This document shows, piece by piece, positions 10,571 through 20,676 of a stretch of 64,000 nucleotides of DNA. The DNA is taken from NCBI RefSeq assembly GCF_947172395.1, contig NC_069100.1, forward strand, positions 7,592,109-7,656,108, in the 5' to 3' direction. Numbering within the stretch: the stretch's first letter is position 1; every line of letters begins with the position of its first letter. Below the pieces are notes generated by a model, which was not told where the DNA came from, ran no database searches, and saw only the letters and a program-made list of their open reading frames with translations. Source of the stretch: Bicyclus anynana. Lineage: Eukaryota; Arthropoda; Insecta; Lepidoptera; Nymphalidae. Made by a program: the position numbers and the translations under genes.

Positions 10571-11345
10571 ACGATTTGCCTGATAGAAAACAATGGCGAG
10601 ATCTAAGTTGTGGTGTTTAAGATGCCTGTTCCTTGTTTTGAAAGTGTTTATATCCCACGTGACAAAAAGGCGAACATCGAAAAGATGTTCCCATTAAAAA
10701 CGTTTTCATGTAAAGTTATGCCAAGAGGTATGCATGATGCTTTCACTGTACGTATATCAGATCTTATATAGAACGAAGCTCCTAACTCTACACTCACTTA
10801 CCCTATCTCTATCTCTATCATAACATAGACTGATGTTCTACGTGAATCCTCTAACAAACAAACCCTAAGTAAAATTGTACTTATCAGTATTCAGGCCGAA
10901 TTTAAGAGTACAAAAATACGACGAAACCCTTCGTAAAAACGTAGTCTAGAGCTTCAGTTGTTTCGCCTTGACGATCCACAACGTTTAGTAAAAAAAGTTT
11001 TGGATCGTCAAAATAAAATTACATATATTTGTTTAAATATGACCAAAATTTACGTTCCCCTTCAAAGGAAAAAACTTTAAAAGTGAATTGAGTACGACAA
11101 TACTTTAACGAGCGAACTACATTGCCAGTCCAAAGCAGTGTGAAGGGAGTCTTACACTTGATAATGTTCACGGACAATACACAATCACTCCACAATGTAC
11201 GTAACTATGAGAAAGACAGTAAAAACTTAACCTCGTGCGAATTACTTAGGTTAAGTGCTAACTATACACAATCTGTTTGCAATATTGTCATCAGTGCCAC
11301 TTATTGGTGGTGATAGCAAGTCTGTTTTTAAACCCTATCTATATG
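10571..11345. other. mostly unassigned; one 49-codon open frame
   Basis: A frame of 49 codons from ATG at about 10621 to TAG at about 10770 has a balanced, lysine-containing composition (it begins MPVPCFESVYIPRD). It matches no family I know and has no second exon in view, so I do not call it a gene. The remainder shows nothing recognisable. Confidence 0.2.
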
Positions 11346-11563
11346 AACCTTTGGGTCCCTAGGTTCTGGAAAGATGACCCCGAACCGGAAAGCGCAGTGT
11401 TGGTCGACCCCCCACTAGGTGGACCGAGGAAATCAAGCGGGTTGCAGGGAGCCGCTGGATGCTGGCGGCTCGAGACCGTTGCGTTTGGAAGTCCATGCAA
11501 GAGGCCTATTTCCAGCAGTGGACGTCCATCGGCTGTTAATGAATGATGATGACGATGATGATG
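11346..11563 (+). repeat. RTE-clade LINE 3' end
   Basis: Contains the C-terminal coding tail (cggaaagcgcagtgttggtc; gcagggagccgctggatgct; cagtggacgtccatcggctg) and ends in a GATGATGACGATGATG microsatellite, the normal end of RTE elements. Confidence 0.8.
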
Positions 11564-11582
11564 AGAGAGACAATTTTATAAA

Positions 11583-11740
11583 ATGCACGCGACTTCGTCT
11601 GCGTGTCGTAAAATTCAGGTCTTTACAAATCCCAAGGGGACCGAGAATTTTTCCTAAATAAAAAGTAGCATGTGTAGGTAGGTAATAATCTAATTCCATT
11701 CCAAATGGCAGTCAAATCATTTCTGTAGTATAGGTTCAAG
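11583..11740 (-). repeat. Lep1-type Helitron fragment
   Basis: tgcacgcgacttcgtctgcg at the left and attccattccaaatggcag in the body match the reversed Lep1 family. Confidence 0.5.
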
Positions 11741-11742
11741 GT

Positions 11743-11840
11743 GTGTTGTTTTTTAGGTGTTTGTTAGCAAGGTATCAATTTTTAAGGTGTTTGTTAGCAA
11801 GGTATCAGGTGTTTGTTAGCAGATATCTAGCTAACAACAC
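11743..11840 (+). repeat. short tandem repeat, about three units
   Basis: The unit aggtgtttgttagcaaggta is repeated with spacers at about 11754, 11785 and 11808, and lies within Helitron-like sequence. Confidence 0.6.
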
Positions 11841-11984
11841 ACACATATTTAAACACAAACTTTCGCGCTCACAATATTACTTAATATTAAGATCAATATT
11901 TGTGGTAGTCCCAATACAACAAATATTGGTTAACATTAATATTGTGATTTAAAATATATTATACTGTAAATCCATAAATATAAA

Positions 11985-12034
11985 ATACTGTAGATCCAGA
12001 GATCACCTAGGGGTAATCTCTGGATCTACAGTAT
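11985..12034. repeat. hairpin with 19-bp perfect arms
   Basis: atactgtagatccagagat (11985-12003) and its reverse complement (12016-12034) flank a 12-nt loop. The arm sequence resembles the gtagatccagagattcccct phrase of Helitron-b copies near 52960. Confidence 0.7.
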
Positions 12035-12160
12035 CGATTTTAAAAATTCTTTTACCACTAGAAAGCCACGTTATTAGTGAGTGTCTTATGTTATATTCTA
12101 TCCCCGTACACTCATGGGAACAGGAACTACGCGGCTTAAACCGCAGGGCGTCGGATAGTT
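12035..12160 (+). repeat. Helitron-b family fragment
   Basis: Contains aaaattcttttaccactaga, gggaacaggaactacgcgg and an end-like cgtcggatag, related to the complete copy at 49617-49808. Confidence 0.5.
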
Positions 12161-12778
12161 AAGAATAAGTATGAGAATGTATTATGTCAGTTCTAAGCCT
12201 AAACGAATACAATACTGCTATAAAGTAAACCTCTCACGAGAACGTTTTCTGTTTAGCTGTTTTGTTTTGGCAGATTCAAAATCTGCATTGGCATCTTAGA
12301 TCAACAGAATACCTAATTAACTGGTAATAACACGTTTTGTTTAAAACATGTTGTTAATTTATCTTAAATTAATGTTTTAACTTTGTAGTACTACCTACTA
12401 CTGATAAAAAGTTGCCTTGTTGTTAATTGGTTAATTAACAAACAAAAAATAATATACCTACATAATAGATTTTGTTATTTCATTGTTGGTAGTAGGTATC
12501 TATGTCTGTACTAAATCCAAACTGGCTGTGCAATGTTTATGGGAAATGCTGCCGAGCACCCTGTATAATATTTGCTCAATCTCACCGCAAGCAATAAACA
12601 GATTTGTCTAAAATTTAGAATCGGTTTAGATTTTACACATAGGTACTCGAGATTTGTAAAAACGCGAATTAATGTATGGCCTACGACCGTAATGTTTACC
12701 CATTGTGATAGTCATTAAGTATGTCGGAAAAAACGGCTTAGAAATACAAATGAACCGAGAAAGCTGAATTTTGGATAT
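12161..12778. other. unassigned AT-rich DNA with one mariner-like end
   Basis: tgccgagcaccctgta at about 12550 matches the terminal repeat of the element at 37723-38247. No partner end was found. Otherwise nothing recognisable. Confidence 0.35.
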
Positions 12779-13003
12779 ATTTTTTTTTATTGTTTACACG
12801 TTAGCCCTTGACTACAATCTCACCTGATGGTAAGTGATGATGCAGTCTAAGATGGAAGCGAGCTAACTTGTTAGGAGGAGGATGAAAATCCACACCCTTT
12901 CGGTTTCTACACGGCATCGTACCTGAACGCTAAATCGCTTGGCGGTACGTCTTTGCCGGTAGGGTGGTAACTAGCCACGGCCAAAGCCTCCCACCAGCCA
13001 AGA
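12779..13003 (-). repeat. SINE-B copy, 5'-truncated
   Basis: Starts with the reversed tail (a T run, then gttagcccttgactacaatc) and ends within cacggccaaagcctcccacc. The tRNA-like head is missing. Confidence 0.8.
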
Positions 13004-13535
13004 TAGAATATGACGTCGGGGGAGCACAAAAAACTCACCTAACTTCAAATTCTCGACCAATCGGGAAAGGAACTTTTTTTTCCAATATTAGCTTGAGCGT
13101 TTTCAGCTTTGTGGGTAGGTATATCCCCATAATCCCCAATTTTCTAAGCTACTTCTAAAATTCACACACATTGATCCTTCCAAATTATCTCACATTTGCA
13201 TTTATAATTATAGTAACCTACCTTCATTATATATAAATAAACTAACAGATGAATATAATTTTGATTGGAATGTCTATAAATAAATAAATTTCGACATAAT
13301 CATGTTATTTGTGCTCGACATACAAATGTAGGTTATAGTATAATCACATAACGGATATCCGTAAATAATTAAATTCCAAGATATTATATTTTATTTTGTC
13401 ATTTATAAGGAACTCGTATAATGACGGTCGTATTGAAATACAGGTACATGCAGTGCTGCTTATAAACTGATTATTTTGGGATATATCTACGCGTAAAAAC
13501 CGTACCTATCCATTAAATTAATCATTCATGTTTCA
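13004..13535. other. no recognisable feature
   Basis: AT-rich DNA without coding or a recognised repeat. Confidence 0.4.
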
Positions 13536-13594
13536 GCTCTTTTTAACCGACTTCTAAAAAGCCTCCTCCTTTTTAGAAGTCGGCTAAAAAGAGC
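13536..13594. repeat. inverted repeat, 26-bp arms, one mismatch
   Basis: 13536-13561 and 13569-13594 are reverse complements apart from one base, around a 7-nt loop. The arms contain the aaccgacttctaaaaag terminus of an interspersed repeat also seen at 6832 and 48220, so this looks like two element ends head to head. Confidence 0.65.
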
Positions 13595-13983
13595 GGTTAA
13601 CATGAATGAGTCGGTTATTTTACGTTTGGCTGTATGTATGTTGTTTTTATGTATGTCCAGCGATAATTCTGTCATTTATGGACCGATTTTAATTTTTTTT
13701 TTTCTATTAAAAAGCTCTGGTCTTCGCATAGCGGACGCGTGAAGATCTGTTATATATTTTTTTGTTTTTAGCCAAACCAGTAGGTACCTATTTAAGTTAG
13801 AATAATATATAGGTATAGCTATCCAGGATAAGCATTTGTCGAGTTTTTACGAGATCAATGAAGAGTGTTTTAATTATATACATTTAAATCTCGCGTCACT
13901 CCTTCAAACCAGCTCGACCGATGACGACTCGAATTTTAAGATTCATTTAATTGGTCTTGAGAATTAGTCGTAAATGCTCGTAA

Positions 13984-14146
13984 CTCATCATCATTATTGG
14001 CCGGTGGACGTTCACTGCTGGACATAGGCCTCCTTTAGGGACTTTCAAACACGGTTTTGAACTGCCAGCATCATCTTGATGTCATCGGTCCACCTAGTAT
14101 GTCTTCACTTTTCGATACGGCGTCGCCTTTCCAGATCCTCAGCAAT
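13984..14146 (-). repeat. RTE-clade LINE 3' end
   Basis: The reverse complement carries the RTE tail (gccggtggacgttcactgc, ctccttta, cagcatcatcttgatgtca as seen on the plus strand). Strongly diverged. Confidence 0.6.
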
Positions 14147-14348
14147 AAAAATGTATTCGCTGTACCTACCTACTTCCCCGTCCAAACAGTTTAAAAGAAA
14201 TATTAGACACGTTATATAATGATTTATTTAATTTGCTATCATCCGCGAAAAGTCGACGTACCCATGCGACAACGTCACCCAGGTCCGACAAAATACTCTC
14301 TACGAACGTTTCACCCCGAAACCGGAGCATCCTCAGGAGATGTTGACT

Positions 14349-14378
14349 CTACAACGTGCAATTGCACATTGTAGAGTA
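14349..14378. repeat. small palindrome
   Basis: actctacaacgtgcaattgc and its continuation form a near-perfect inverted repeat with essentially no loop (one pair mismatched). Confidence 0.5.
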
Positions 14379-14535
14379 ATAATCATGATGAACTTCCGCA
14401 AAGTAATACCTGCTTCTATCCAATATTTATTAGACACGTGTTTTAAAAACATGATCTACATATCATGATGAACATATTTCCCTTTCCCTTATAAGCAAAA
14501 GGCCCACTCCTTTTGCGACATAAGTTCAAACCTGG

Positions 14536-14601
14536 CGGGGATCCCTCGACCTCAACAACTTTGAGACCGATCACTTTTAACTGTTAAACCATTGAGGTTA
14601 C
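14536..14601 (-). repeat. degenerate SINE-C head, target of the LTR element
   Basis: The reverse complement begins with a degenerate cctcaatgg...aacagtt A-box region and a gggatcc B-box remnant. The LTR retrotransposon is inserted at its edge (ttac at 14598-14601). Confidence 0.4.
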
Positions 14602-14847
14602 TGTGGTGGTCACACACACATAGATTGTAAATGAAAATGCTACTTAAGCATTTTCGTAATTATGACGAAGTCTATACGGGCGGTTTGTCGCCAGTCGTTA
14701 CCTAACCGTTGTAACTGATAGTCAATACAAGTGTTTTATCAGTAGAGCCTACTATTATTTATCACCCATAACCGCTACCCGGGACACGACATACCTTACT
14801 CAAACCCAAATATATAAGTATCCAAATAGTACTAAAGAGGTACAAAA
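14602..14847 (+). repeat. 5' LTR
   Basis: 246 bp, starting TGTGGTGG and ending in ACAAAA. A TATA-like atatataag lies near 14809-14817. The terminus was placed using the identical 3' copy and the ttac target duplication. An LTR ending in AA rather than CA is slightly unusual. Confidence 0.95.
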
Positions 14848-14848
14848 G

Positions 14849-14861
14849 TGGTGACCCCGAC
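14849..14861 (+). promoter_or_regulatory. primer binding site, tRNA-Trp
   Basis: tggtgaccccgac lies one base after the 5' LTR and is complementary to the CCA-ended 3' terminus of insect tRNA-Trp. This primes minus-strand DNA synthesis. Confidence 0.85.
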
Positions 14862-14915
14862 TCGGTTTTATTAGCGGTTATTTTGCACGGGTAGCAACAC
14901 GTAACGACTCACACA

Positions 14916-15734
14916 TTGGAATTTAAAATGGCTCAACCAGAGGTGTCAGTTTCCGGCGTGTCTGTATCGGCGAGAATTCCTGAATTTTGGACGGATTTGC
15001 CGCGACACTGGTTCATACAGGCGGAGGCAGTGCTACACCCGCAGAAGATGTCTGACGAGGCAAAATTTCAGTTTGTCATATCGAAATTAGGAAAAGACGT
15101 TATACAACAAGTGACAGACATATTAGTCAAACAGCCGGAAAATGGTAAATATGATACATTAAAAACAAGATTACTTGACATTTATGAGGAGTCAGAAAAT
15201 AGAAAGGTACAAAAATGGATATCTGAAATGGAGCTTGGCGACCAGAAGCCATCGCAGTTGCTGAGGAAAATGCAAGAGCTGGCAAGTGGCAAAGTTACAG
15301 ATGAAACCCTTACCATCCTTTGGCAAAACCATTTGCCGGGATGGGTGAGAGGAATACTCACGGCATCAGGTTTAAGCGATATTAACGCTTTGGCCAGAAT
15401 GGCAGACAAGGTGACAGAAAATGCAATGCCTATACAGGGGGTGGCCGCAGTACGGAGTGCAAGGAGTGATTCTCCAGATGTCATAGCGGAGATCCACAAG
15501 CTGGGCGAACGACTAAGAAAAATTGAAAATTCCCAGCGTAGCGGTGGGAGAAGCCGATCACGGTCACACGGCGCGCCACGTACGCGCAACACTAGCGGTA
15601 GCAGGAAGAGGACACCGGCAGATCCAGACTGGCTTTGCTACTACCACTATAAGTTTAGAGCCCGAGCACACAAATGTGTTCAACCGTGTACGTGGAAGAC
15701 ATCGAACCAGCCTACAGGCAGTGCGGAAAACTAG
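14916..15734 (+). CDS. gag: Gag of CsRn1-clade retrotransposon
   Basis: 272 residues if read from the first ATG; a second ATG five codons on (MAQPEV) is equally possible. Gag forms the intracellular particle that packages the element RNA. An alpha-helical capsid-like region fills residues 15-180 (IPEFWTDLPRHWF at its start). A basic Ser/Arg-rich stretch follows near 205-235. The C-terminal zinc-binding motif is C-X2-H-X9-C-X3-C (CYYHYKF...HKCVQPC), the CHCC form typical of CsRn1/Kabuki elements rather than the retroviral CCHC. The frame overlaps the start of pol by 76 bases and is one base out of phase with it, so pol is expected through -1 frameshifting. No inactivating change is seen. Confidence 0.92.
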   Translation: MEFKMAQPEVSVSGVSVSARIPEFWTDLPRHWFIQAEAVLHPQKMSDEAKFQFVISKLGKDVIQQVTDILVKQPENGKYDTLKTRLLDIYEESENRKVQKWISEMELGDQKPSQLLRKMQELASGKVTDETLTILWQNHLPGWVRGILTASGLSDINALARMADKVTENAMPIQGVAAVRSARSDSPDVIAEIHKLGERLRKIENSQRSGGRSRSRSHGAPRTRNTSGSRKRTPADPDWLCYYHYKFRARAHKCVQPCTWKTSNQPTGSAEN

Positions 15735-18700
15735 CTTCGGTCCTGTCTGCAGCGGGAGGCTGTGACCCATCGATAAATTACCGCTTGTGTATAACTGACG
15801 AAAACAGTAAATTACGGTTTTTAATAGATAGTGGTGCTAATGTGTCGGTGTTACCCCGGTGGGCAGTGCGCGAGAAAAATAGAGCGTGCGAGGACTATAG
15901 ACTGTATGCCGCAAACGGTACACCTATTAAGACTTTTGGGTTGCATAGTTTAGTATTAAATTTAAAGTTAAGGAGAGCATTTCGGTGGACATTTATAGTT
16001 GCTGACGTTAGACAGCCTATAATAGGAGCCGATTTTTTAACTAAGTATAAGTTAGTGGTAGATTTTAGTAAACGGAAACTAGTGGATCAGGTAACAAATT
16101 TTAATGTTATTGCTAGTATGTCACAGTGCATGGAAAGTTCAATAACTACAATTCATAATCAACACCCACATTATAGTTTGTTAGCTAAATATCCAGATTT
16201 AACTAAACCGGTATCTTTTAAGGAAGTTCCTAAGCATAGCGTTTGTCATCACATCGAGACGAACGGTCCGCCTGTTCAATGTCGAGCAAGACCGTTACCG
16301 CCAGACCGATACGCTAAGGCTAAAGAGGAATTTCGGTTAATGTGTGAAATGGGAATATGCAGACCCAGTAAAAGCGCGTGGGCAAGCCCTCTGCATATAG
16401 TGCTTAAAAAAAATGGGCAGATAAGGCCATGTGGTGACTATAGGCGCTTAAATGCTATTACTAAGCCTGATAGTTACCCTATACCAAGGTTACGCGATTT
16501 CACGTACTTACTCGCTGGTAAGAAAATTTTTTCACGTTTAGATATAAACAGAGCTTACAATTGCATACCAGTTAACGAGATGGACATTGAAAAGACGTCT
16601 GTGTCAACCCCTTTCGGGGCTTTCGAGTTCATCAGACTTCCTTTTGGCCTTCGAAATGCTGGCCAAAGTTTTCAGCGTTTTATGTGTCATAGCGTACTCC
16701 CAGACTTAGATTTTTTATTCGTGTATATAGATGATATAATAATTGCAAGTAACAACGTCGACGAGCATAGAAAACATTTAGAGGAAGTATTTAGTCGCTT
16801 AGAGAAGTTCGGTATTACTCTGAATATATCAAAGTGTTGTTTCGAACAGACAAAATTGGAGTTTTTAGGTCATGAAGTAACAACGGAAGGGATTCGTCCA
16901 CTCGATGAGAAGGTGAAAGCCATCATCGAGTTTCCGAGGCCAGCTACTGTGGACCAACTCCGGAGATTTTTAGGTATGTTAAATTTCTATAGATCACACA
17001 TACCAGGTGCCGCTGAAAAGCAGTCTGAGTTGGATCGCTATTTAACGAATACAAAAAAAAAAGATAAGTCAAAAATCGCTTGGACTGATTCAGCAAACGC
17101 TCAGTTTGAGCAGTGTAAACAGAGCCTAAGTGACGCCGCGACGTTAACGTATCCTGCGATAGACAAACCTTTGGCGCTTATGACGGATGCTTCAGAGTCA
17201 TGCATGGGTGCGGTTCTACAGCAAAGAGAAGGTAACGTTTGGAAACCTATTGCTTATTTTTCTAAAAAGTTCTCGGAAGCACAAAGGAAATATAGTACCT
17301 ATGATCGAGAGTTATTAGCCATTTATTCGGCGATAGCTCACTTTCGATATATGATAGAAGGTCGTAATTTTATTGTGTATACTGACCATAGACCTCTAAT
17401 TTATGTTTTTTCAAAGATAGGTAGCGTGAAAGAGCTACCTAGGCGAGCTAGACAGATAATGTTCATTAGCGAATTCACTACGGACATACGCCACGTGAGC
17501 GGGTTAGATAACATAGTAGCTGACACTTTGTCCCGCGTGGAAGAAATTGTTTGTCCTACGGTCATTGATTACGCGGAACTCGCACGTGTACAAAATGATG
17601 ACGAAGAGTTAAGCGAACTAAAGAAAAAAATACAATACAAAAACATCGTGATGCCAGGGACCGATAGTTGCGTTGTTTGCGAAACATCGACTAATAAGGC
17701 CCGACCATACTTACCGGAAAGTTTTAGACGTATCGCTTTCGATGCAATTCATAGTTTAAGTCACCCGGGTATTCGCGCTACCAACAAAATGGTTAGAGAT
17801 AGATACTTTTGGGTAGGTATGAATAAAGATATCCGAAGATGGGCTAAGGCCTGTATCCCATGTCAACGATCTAAGATTCAAAAGCATACTGTATCCGATT
17901 TAGGTACTTTCGAGAAAGTAGATCGTTTTAGTCACTTAATGATTGACATAATAGGCCCTCTCAATACATCACCCGAGGGATATAGATACTGTTTGACTAT
18001 GATAGATAGAGGTACGCGTTGGCCAGAAGCTGTCCCAATTAAAGAAATCACAGCTGAAGTAGTAGCCAAAGCTCTTTATGAAAACTATATAACGCGTTTC
18101 GGAGTATTTTTTAAGTGTACTTCCGATCAAGGTCGTTGTTTCGAGAGTAATCTTTTCAAGCAACTCATGAATCTTATGGGTATTGAAAAGATCCGCACTA
18201 CCGCTTATCACCCGCAGAGTAATGGGATGATAGAACGGTGGCACAGATCTTTAAAAGCAGCACTTATGGCTAGACTGTCAACTAAAAGTTGGGTAGAAGA
18301 ACTACCAACCGTTTTACTAGGTTTAAGAGCCGCTGTACGGGCAGACACTAATGTTAGTTGTGCTGAAATGGTATACGGCACAAGTATTAGGCTGCCAGGT
18401 GAATTTTATGATATAAGTAAGGATAATATTTTAGATAGCTCTAGTTATGTAAGCAAATTAAAAAGTATAATTAATGATTTAAAACCTGTTAAAAGGGTCA
18501 ATAAAGACTCGAGAAAAATTTTTGTTCACCAGGATTTACACACTTGTGACAAAGTATTTATCAGGAACGACGCGGTGCGTAAGCCTCTCCAAGCGCCTTA
18601 CGACGGTCCGTACCGAGTAATTAGCAGGACAGAGAAAGTTTTTAAGGTCCAATTACCCACACGTCAGGTTATAGTTTCTATAGATCGGTTGAAACCAGCT

Positions 18701-18871
18701 TATATTTTGGAGGAAAACGATAATCCCCAAAATACTATGTCGTCAAAAACTACGGAACCGATTTTAAAAAAGAAAGTCACAGTGTGTACGGTCCCTTATA
18801 ATACCAACGGTGTAAAATGCAAAACAACGAGCAGTGGTCGCGTCAGCCGCGTACCTGCACGTTATGCTTAG
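15659..18871 (+). CDS. pol: Pol of CsRn1-clade retrotransposon (PR-RT-RNase H-IN)
   Basis: The pol frame opens after a stop at 15656-15658; its first ATG is at 15674 (1065 residues from there). It is probably made as a Gag-Pol fusion by -1 frameshift. Numbering from 15674: aspartic protease with LIDSGAN (D52) and the flap-side IIGADFL; reverse transcriptase with RLDINRAY, LPFGLRNA and catalytic YIDD at 351-354; RNase H with TDASE, YDREL and YTDHRP; integrase with an HHCC zinc finger (HSLSH, CIPCQ) and a DD35E core at D758, D818 and E854 (HPQSNGMIERWH). No chromodomain is visible at the C-terminus. All catalytic residues are present and there are no stops. A run of ten A inside the coding part (about 17051) is read through in frame. 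Confidence 0.95.
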   Translation, partial: SPSTQMCSTVYVEDIEPAYRQCGKLASVLSAAGGCDPSINYRLCITDENSKLRFLIDSGANVSVLPRWAVREKNRACEDYRLYAANGTPIKTFGLHSLVLNLKLRRAFRWTFIVADVRQPIIGADFLTKYKLVVDFSKRKLVDQVTNFNVIASMSQCMESSITTIHNQHPHYSLLAKYPDLTKPVSFKEVPKHSVCHHIETNGPPVQCRARPLPPDRYAKAKEEFRLMCEMGICRPSKSAWASPLHIVLKKNGQIRPCGDYRRLNAITKPDSYPIPRLRDFTYLLAGKKIFSRLDINRAYNCIPVNEMDIEKTSVSTPFGAFEFIRLPFGLRNAGQSFQRFMCHSVLPDLDFLFVYIDDIIIASNNVDEHRKHLEEVFSRLEKFGITLNISKCCFEQTKLEFLGHEVTTEGIRPLDEKVKAIIEFPRPATVDQLRRFLGMLNFYRSHIPGAAEKQSELDRYLTNTKKKDKSKIAWTDSANAQFEQCKQSLSDAATLTYPAIDKPLALMTDASESCMGAVLQQREGNVWKPIAYFSKKFSEAQRKYSTYDRELLAIYSAIAHFRYMIEGRNFIVYTDHRPLIYVFSKIGSVKELPRRARQIMFISEFTTDIRHVSGLDNIVADTLSRVEEIVCPTVIDYAELARVQNDDEELSELKKKIQYKNIVMPGTDSCVVCETSTNKARPYLPESFRRIAFDAIHSLSHPGIRATNKMVRDRYFWVGMNKDIRRWAKACIPCQRSKIQKHTVSDLGTFEKVDRFSHLMIDIIGPLNTSPEGYRYCLTMIDRGTRWPEAVPIKEITAEVVAKALYENYITRFGVFFKCTSDQGRCFESNLFKQLMNLMGIEKIRTTAYHPQSNGMIERWHRSLKAALMARLSTKSWVEELPTVLLGLRAAVRADTNVSCAEMVYGTSIRLPGEFYDISKDNILDSSSYVSKLKSIINDLKPVKRVNKDSRKIFVHQDLHTCDKVFIRNDAVRKPLQAPYDGPYRVISRTEKVFKVQLPTRQVIVSIDRLKPAYILEENDNPQNTMSSKTTEPILKKKVTVCTVPYNTNGVKCKTTSSGRVSRVPARYA
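15725..15734 (+). promoter_or_regulatory. candidate -1 frameshift site at the gag stop
   Basis: The last gag codons read GCG GAA AAC TAG. Slipping back one base on GAA AAC would enter the pol frame at CTA GCT TCG. The heptamer ggaaaac is not the textbook X XXY YYZ form, so the call rests on position and phase only. Confidence 0.35.
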
Positions 18872-19190
18872 TTGCATTATTGTTAATTGTTTCGTCATGT
18901 TTATAATTTTAAGAAATTAGTTGTGCAATGTTAAAGTAAAAACCATATTCTGCTTAAAGTAATTGTATTTGAAGGTGTTCTACAAAATTGTTTACATAAT
19001 ATTACACTTATACAAATTTTACATTGTCATTTATATTTTTTTTTTGTTTAAATTTTTTTTGTTGTTAGCTTTACAGAGTTCATTAGTTTAAGTGTAACAA
19101 GTGTATGCTCCTCGTGAAACGTTTTGTCAGCATTGTGCTTATAGTGTTAAGAATGAAACACCCCTATACTACCTATACATTGTTTTCTGT

Positions 19191-19212
19191 AAAAAAAAAG
19201 GGGGTGGAATGA
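19191..19212 (+). promoter_or_regulatory. polypurine tract
   Basis: A run of A then G (aaaaaaaaagggggtgg) immediately before the 3' LTR, where plus-strand DNA synthesis is primed. Confidence 0.85.
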
Positions 19213-19458
19213 TGTGGTGGTCACACACACATAGATTGTAAATGAAAATGCTACTTAAGCATTTTCGTAATTATGACGAAGTCTATACGGGCGGTTTGTC
19301 GCCAGTCGTTACCTAACCGTTGTAACTGATAGTCAATACAAGTGTTTTATCAGTAGAGCCTACTATTATTTATCACCCATAACCGCTACCCGGGACACGA
19401 CATACCTTACTCAAACCCAAATATATAAGTATCCAAATAGTACTAAAGAGGTACAAAA
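19213..19458 (+). repeat. 3' LTR
   Basis: Reads as base-for-base identical to 14602-14847. Followed by the ttac target duplication (19459-19462). Confidence 0.95.
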
Positions 19459-19462
19459 TTAC

Positions 19463-20141
19463 TAATAAATAATGTTATCAACGTGCTAAATATAATATAC
19501 CAACTGTAATAATAATGATTATTATAATTTATGACACGAATTGCAATAGGCGTGCCTGTTGACATAGCTAACAAGTCGGAACTATACTGTGACATTGAAT
19601 GTTTGGAACGCCAATAAATTGCTATATATACACCGCGCTACGTTATTCGTCTTAAACCAAATTCCCACATAATGTACCCAATGTCTATTATCCATCAGTG
19701 TTATTAAAAAAAAAACAAAGTACAATTCAAGGAGTTACAATTGTAATAAACTTTCAAAAATCGATTATTTTAACACATCCTGTATTTTCAAACATCTACC
19801 TACCTCCTCGTCGCAGTCACATCGGCAGCCTGTCGGTCCCTTTGAGCTTTGAGGTCATTCACTTTAACCTATTTCTTTAAATTAAATTTTATTTCATTTA
19901 CGGGTGTTAACCCGTACTAGACCTGTGTCGATCGCGATTGATCGAATCTCTGATACCCGATCAGTACTTGTGCGTGAGCGAGTGACGCGGCCGTCAGCGC
20001 CTCAAATAATCTGCGAACGATTTTTGTTCACCACACTGAATTGGACTTGTAACAATTATCTGAATCGAATACTCGTCGGCCAGTCGTACAACATCACTCT
20101 ACAGAATAGCAACCTAAAATCCGATCAGTTCGGAATTTTAA
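19463..20141. other. no recognisable feature
   Basis: Non-coding DNA flanking the LTR element. The frame at 19904-20389 is largely produced by the SINE-B copy that follows, so I do not call it. Confidence 0.4.
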
Positions 20142-20417
20142 CGGCCTTCGTGGCGTGGTGTGCGCGGTGGATTTACAAAACGGAGGTCCTGGGTTCGAAC
20201 CTCGGTTGGGCCGATTGGTGTTTTGGTCCAGGCCTGGCTGGTGGGAGACTTCGATCGTGGCTCGTTACCACCCTACCGACAAAGACGTACCGCCAAGCCG
20301 TGGATTCAAATACTCCCCCTAATAAGTTAGTCCGTTTCCATTTCAGATTGCATAATCACTTACTACACTACCGTCAGGTGAAATTGTAGTCGATGGCTAA
20401 CTTGTAACGAATAAAAA
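20142..20417 (+). repeat. SINE-B copy
   Basis: tRNA-like head from cggccttcgtggcg, with tggatttacaaaacggagg and B-box-like gggttcgaacc. The body has a loss between ccgccaagc and cccctaataag. Ends atggctaacttgtaacgaat plus an A run. Confidence 0.8.
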
Positions 20418-20668
20418 AAGGGTTCCGATTCATGTCCTACGGATGTTCAGTTTAAGACTCAAGTAACTACATACTTTAAGTCGAGTCGTAACGATACACA
20501 AAACACAAAAGACCCGTGACCCGAATGATCGAATTATTAAGACCCAACCAATCACCTTGCGTTATAAGAAACGATCGAAAGATACATTTCTTACCAGTAC
20601 CTATTTTTGGACATTGCCGACAATAGTTACGGGTTAGGCGGCGAGCGGCGTTATCAAAAAGGAAACCG
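20418..20668. other. no recognisable feature
   Basis: Non-coding, no repeat recognised. Confidence 0.4.
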
Positions 20669-20676
20669 CAAAAGAC

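Larger units (their letters stand above)
14602..19458 (+). mobile_element. complete Ty3/gypsy-type LTR retrotransposon, CsRn1/Kabuki clade
   Basis: The element is 4857 bp with two 246-bp LTRs (14602-14847 and 19213-19458) that I read as identical. The 4-bp target duplication ttac is at 14598-14601 and 19459-19462. The primer site tggtgaccccgac (14849-14861) complements the 3' end of tRNA-Trp, the primer typical of the CsRn1 clade. The polypurine tract is at 19191-19212. The gag and pol frames are open, and Gag carries the unusual CHCC zinc motif of this clade. No env-like frame is present; the 320 bp between pol and the polypurine tract are non-coding. Identical LTRs and intact domains imply a very recent insertion that may be able to move. 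Confidence 0.95.

Noticed and set aside
11277..11699. Overlapping frames of 80-89 codons
   Set aside because: They cover the RTE 3' end and Helitron fragment; the similarity is to LINE coding, not a host gene.
15182..15770. Minus-strand frames of 136 and 68 codons
   Set aside because: Antisense of gag in the LTR element; no domain.
20142..20215. tRNA-like sequences at the heads of SINE-A, B and C copies
   Set aside because: They have A and B boxes but no complete cloverleaf, and are always fused to the SINE bodies. Only 1150-1221 is a real tRNA gene.
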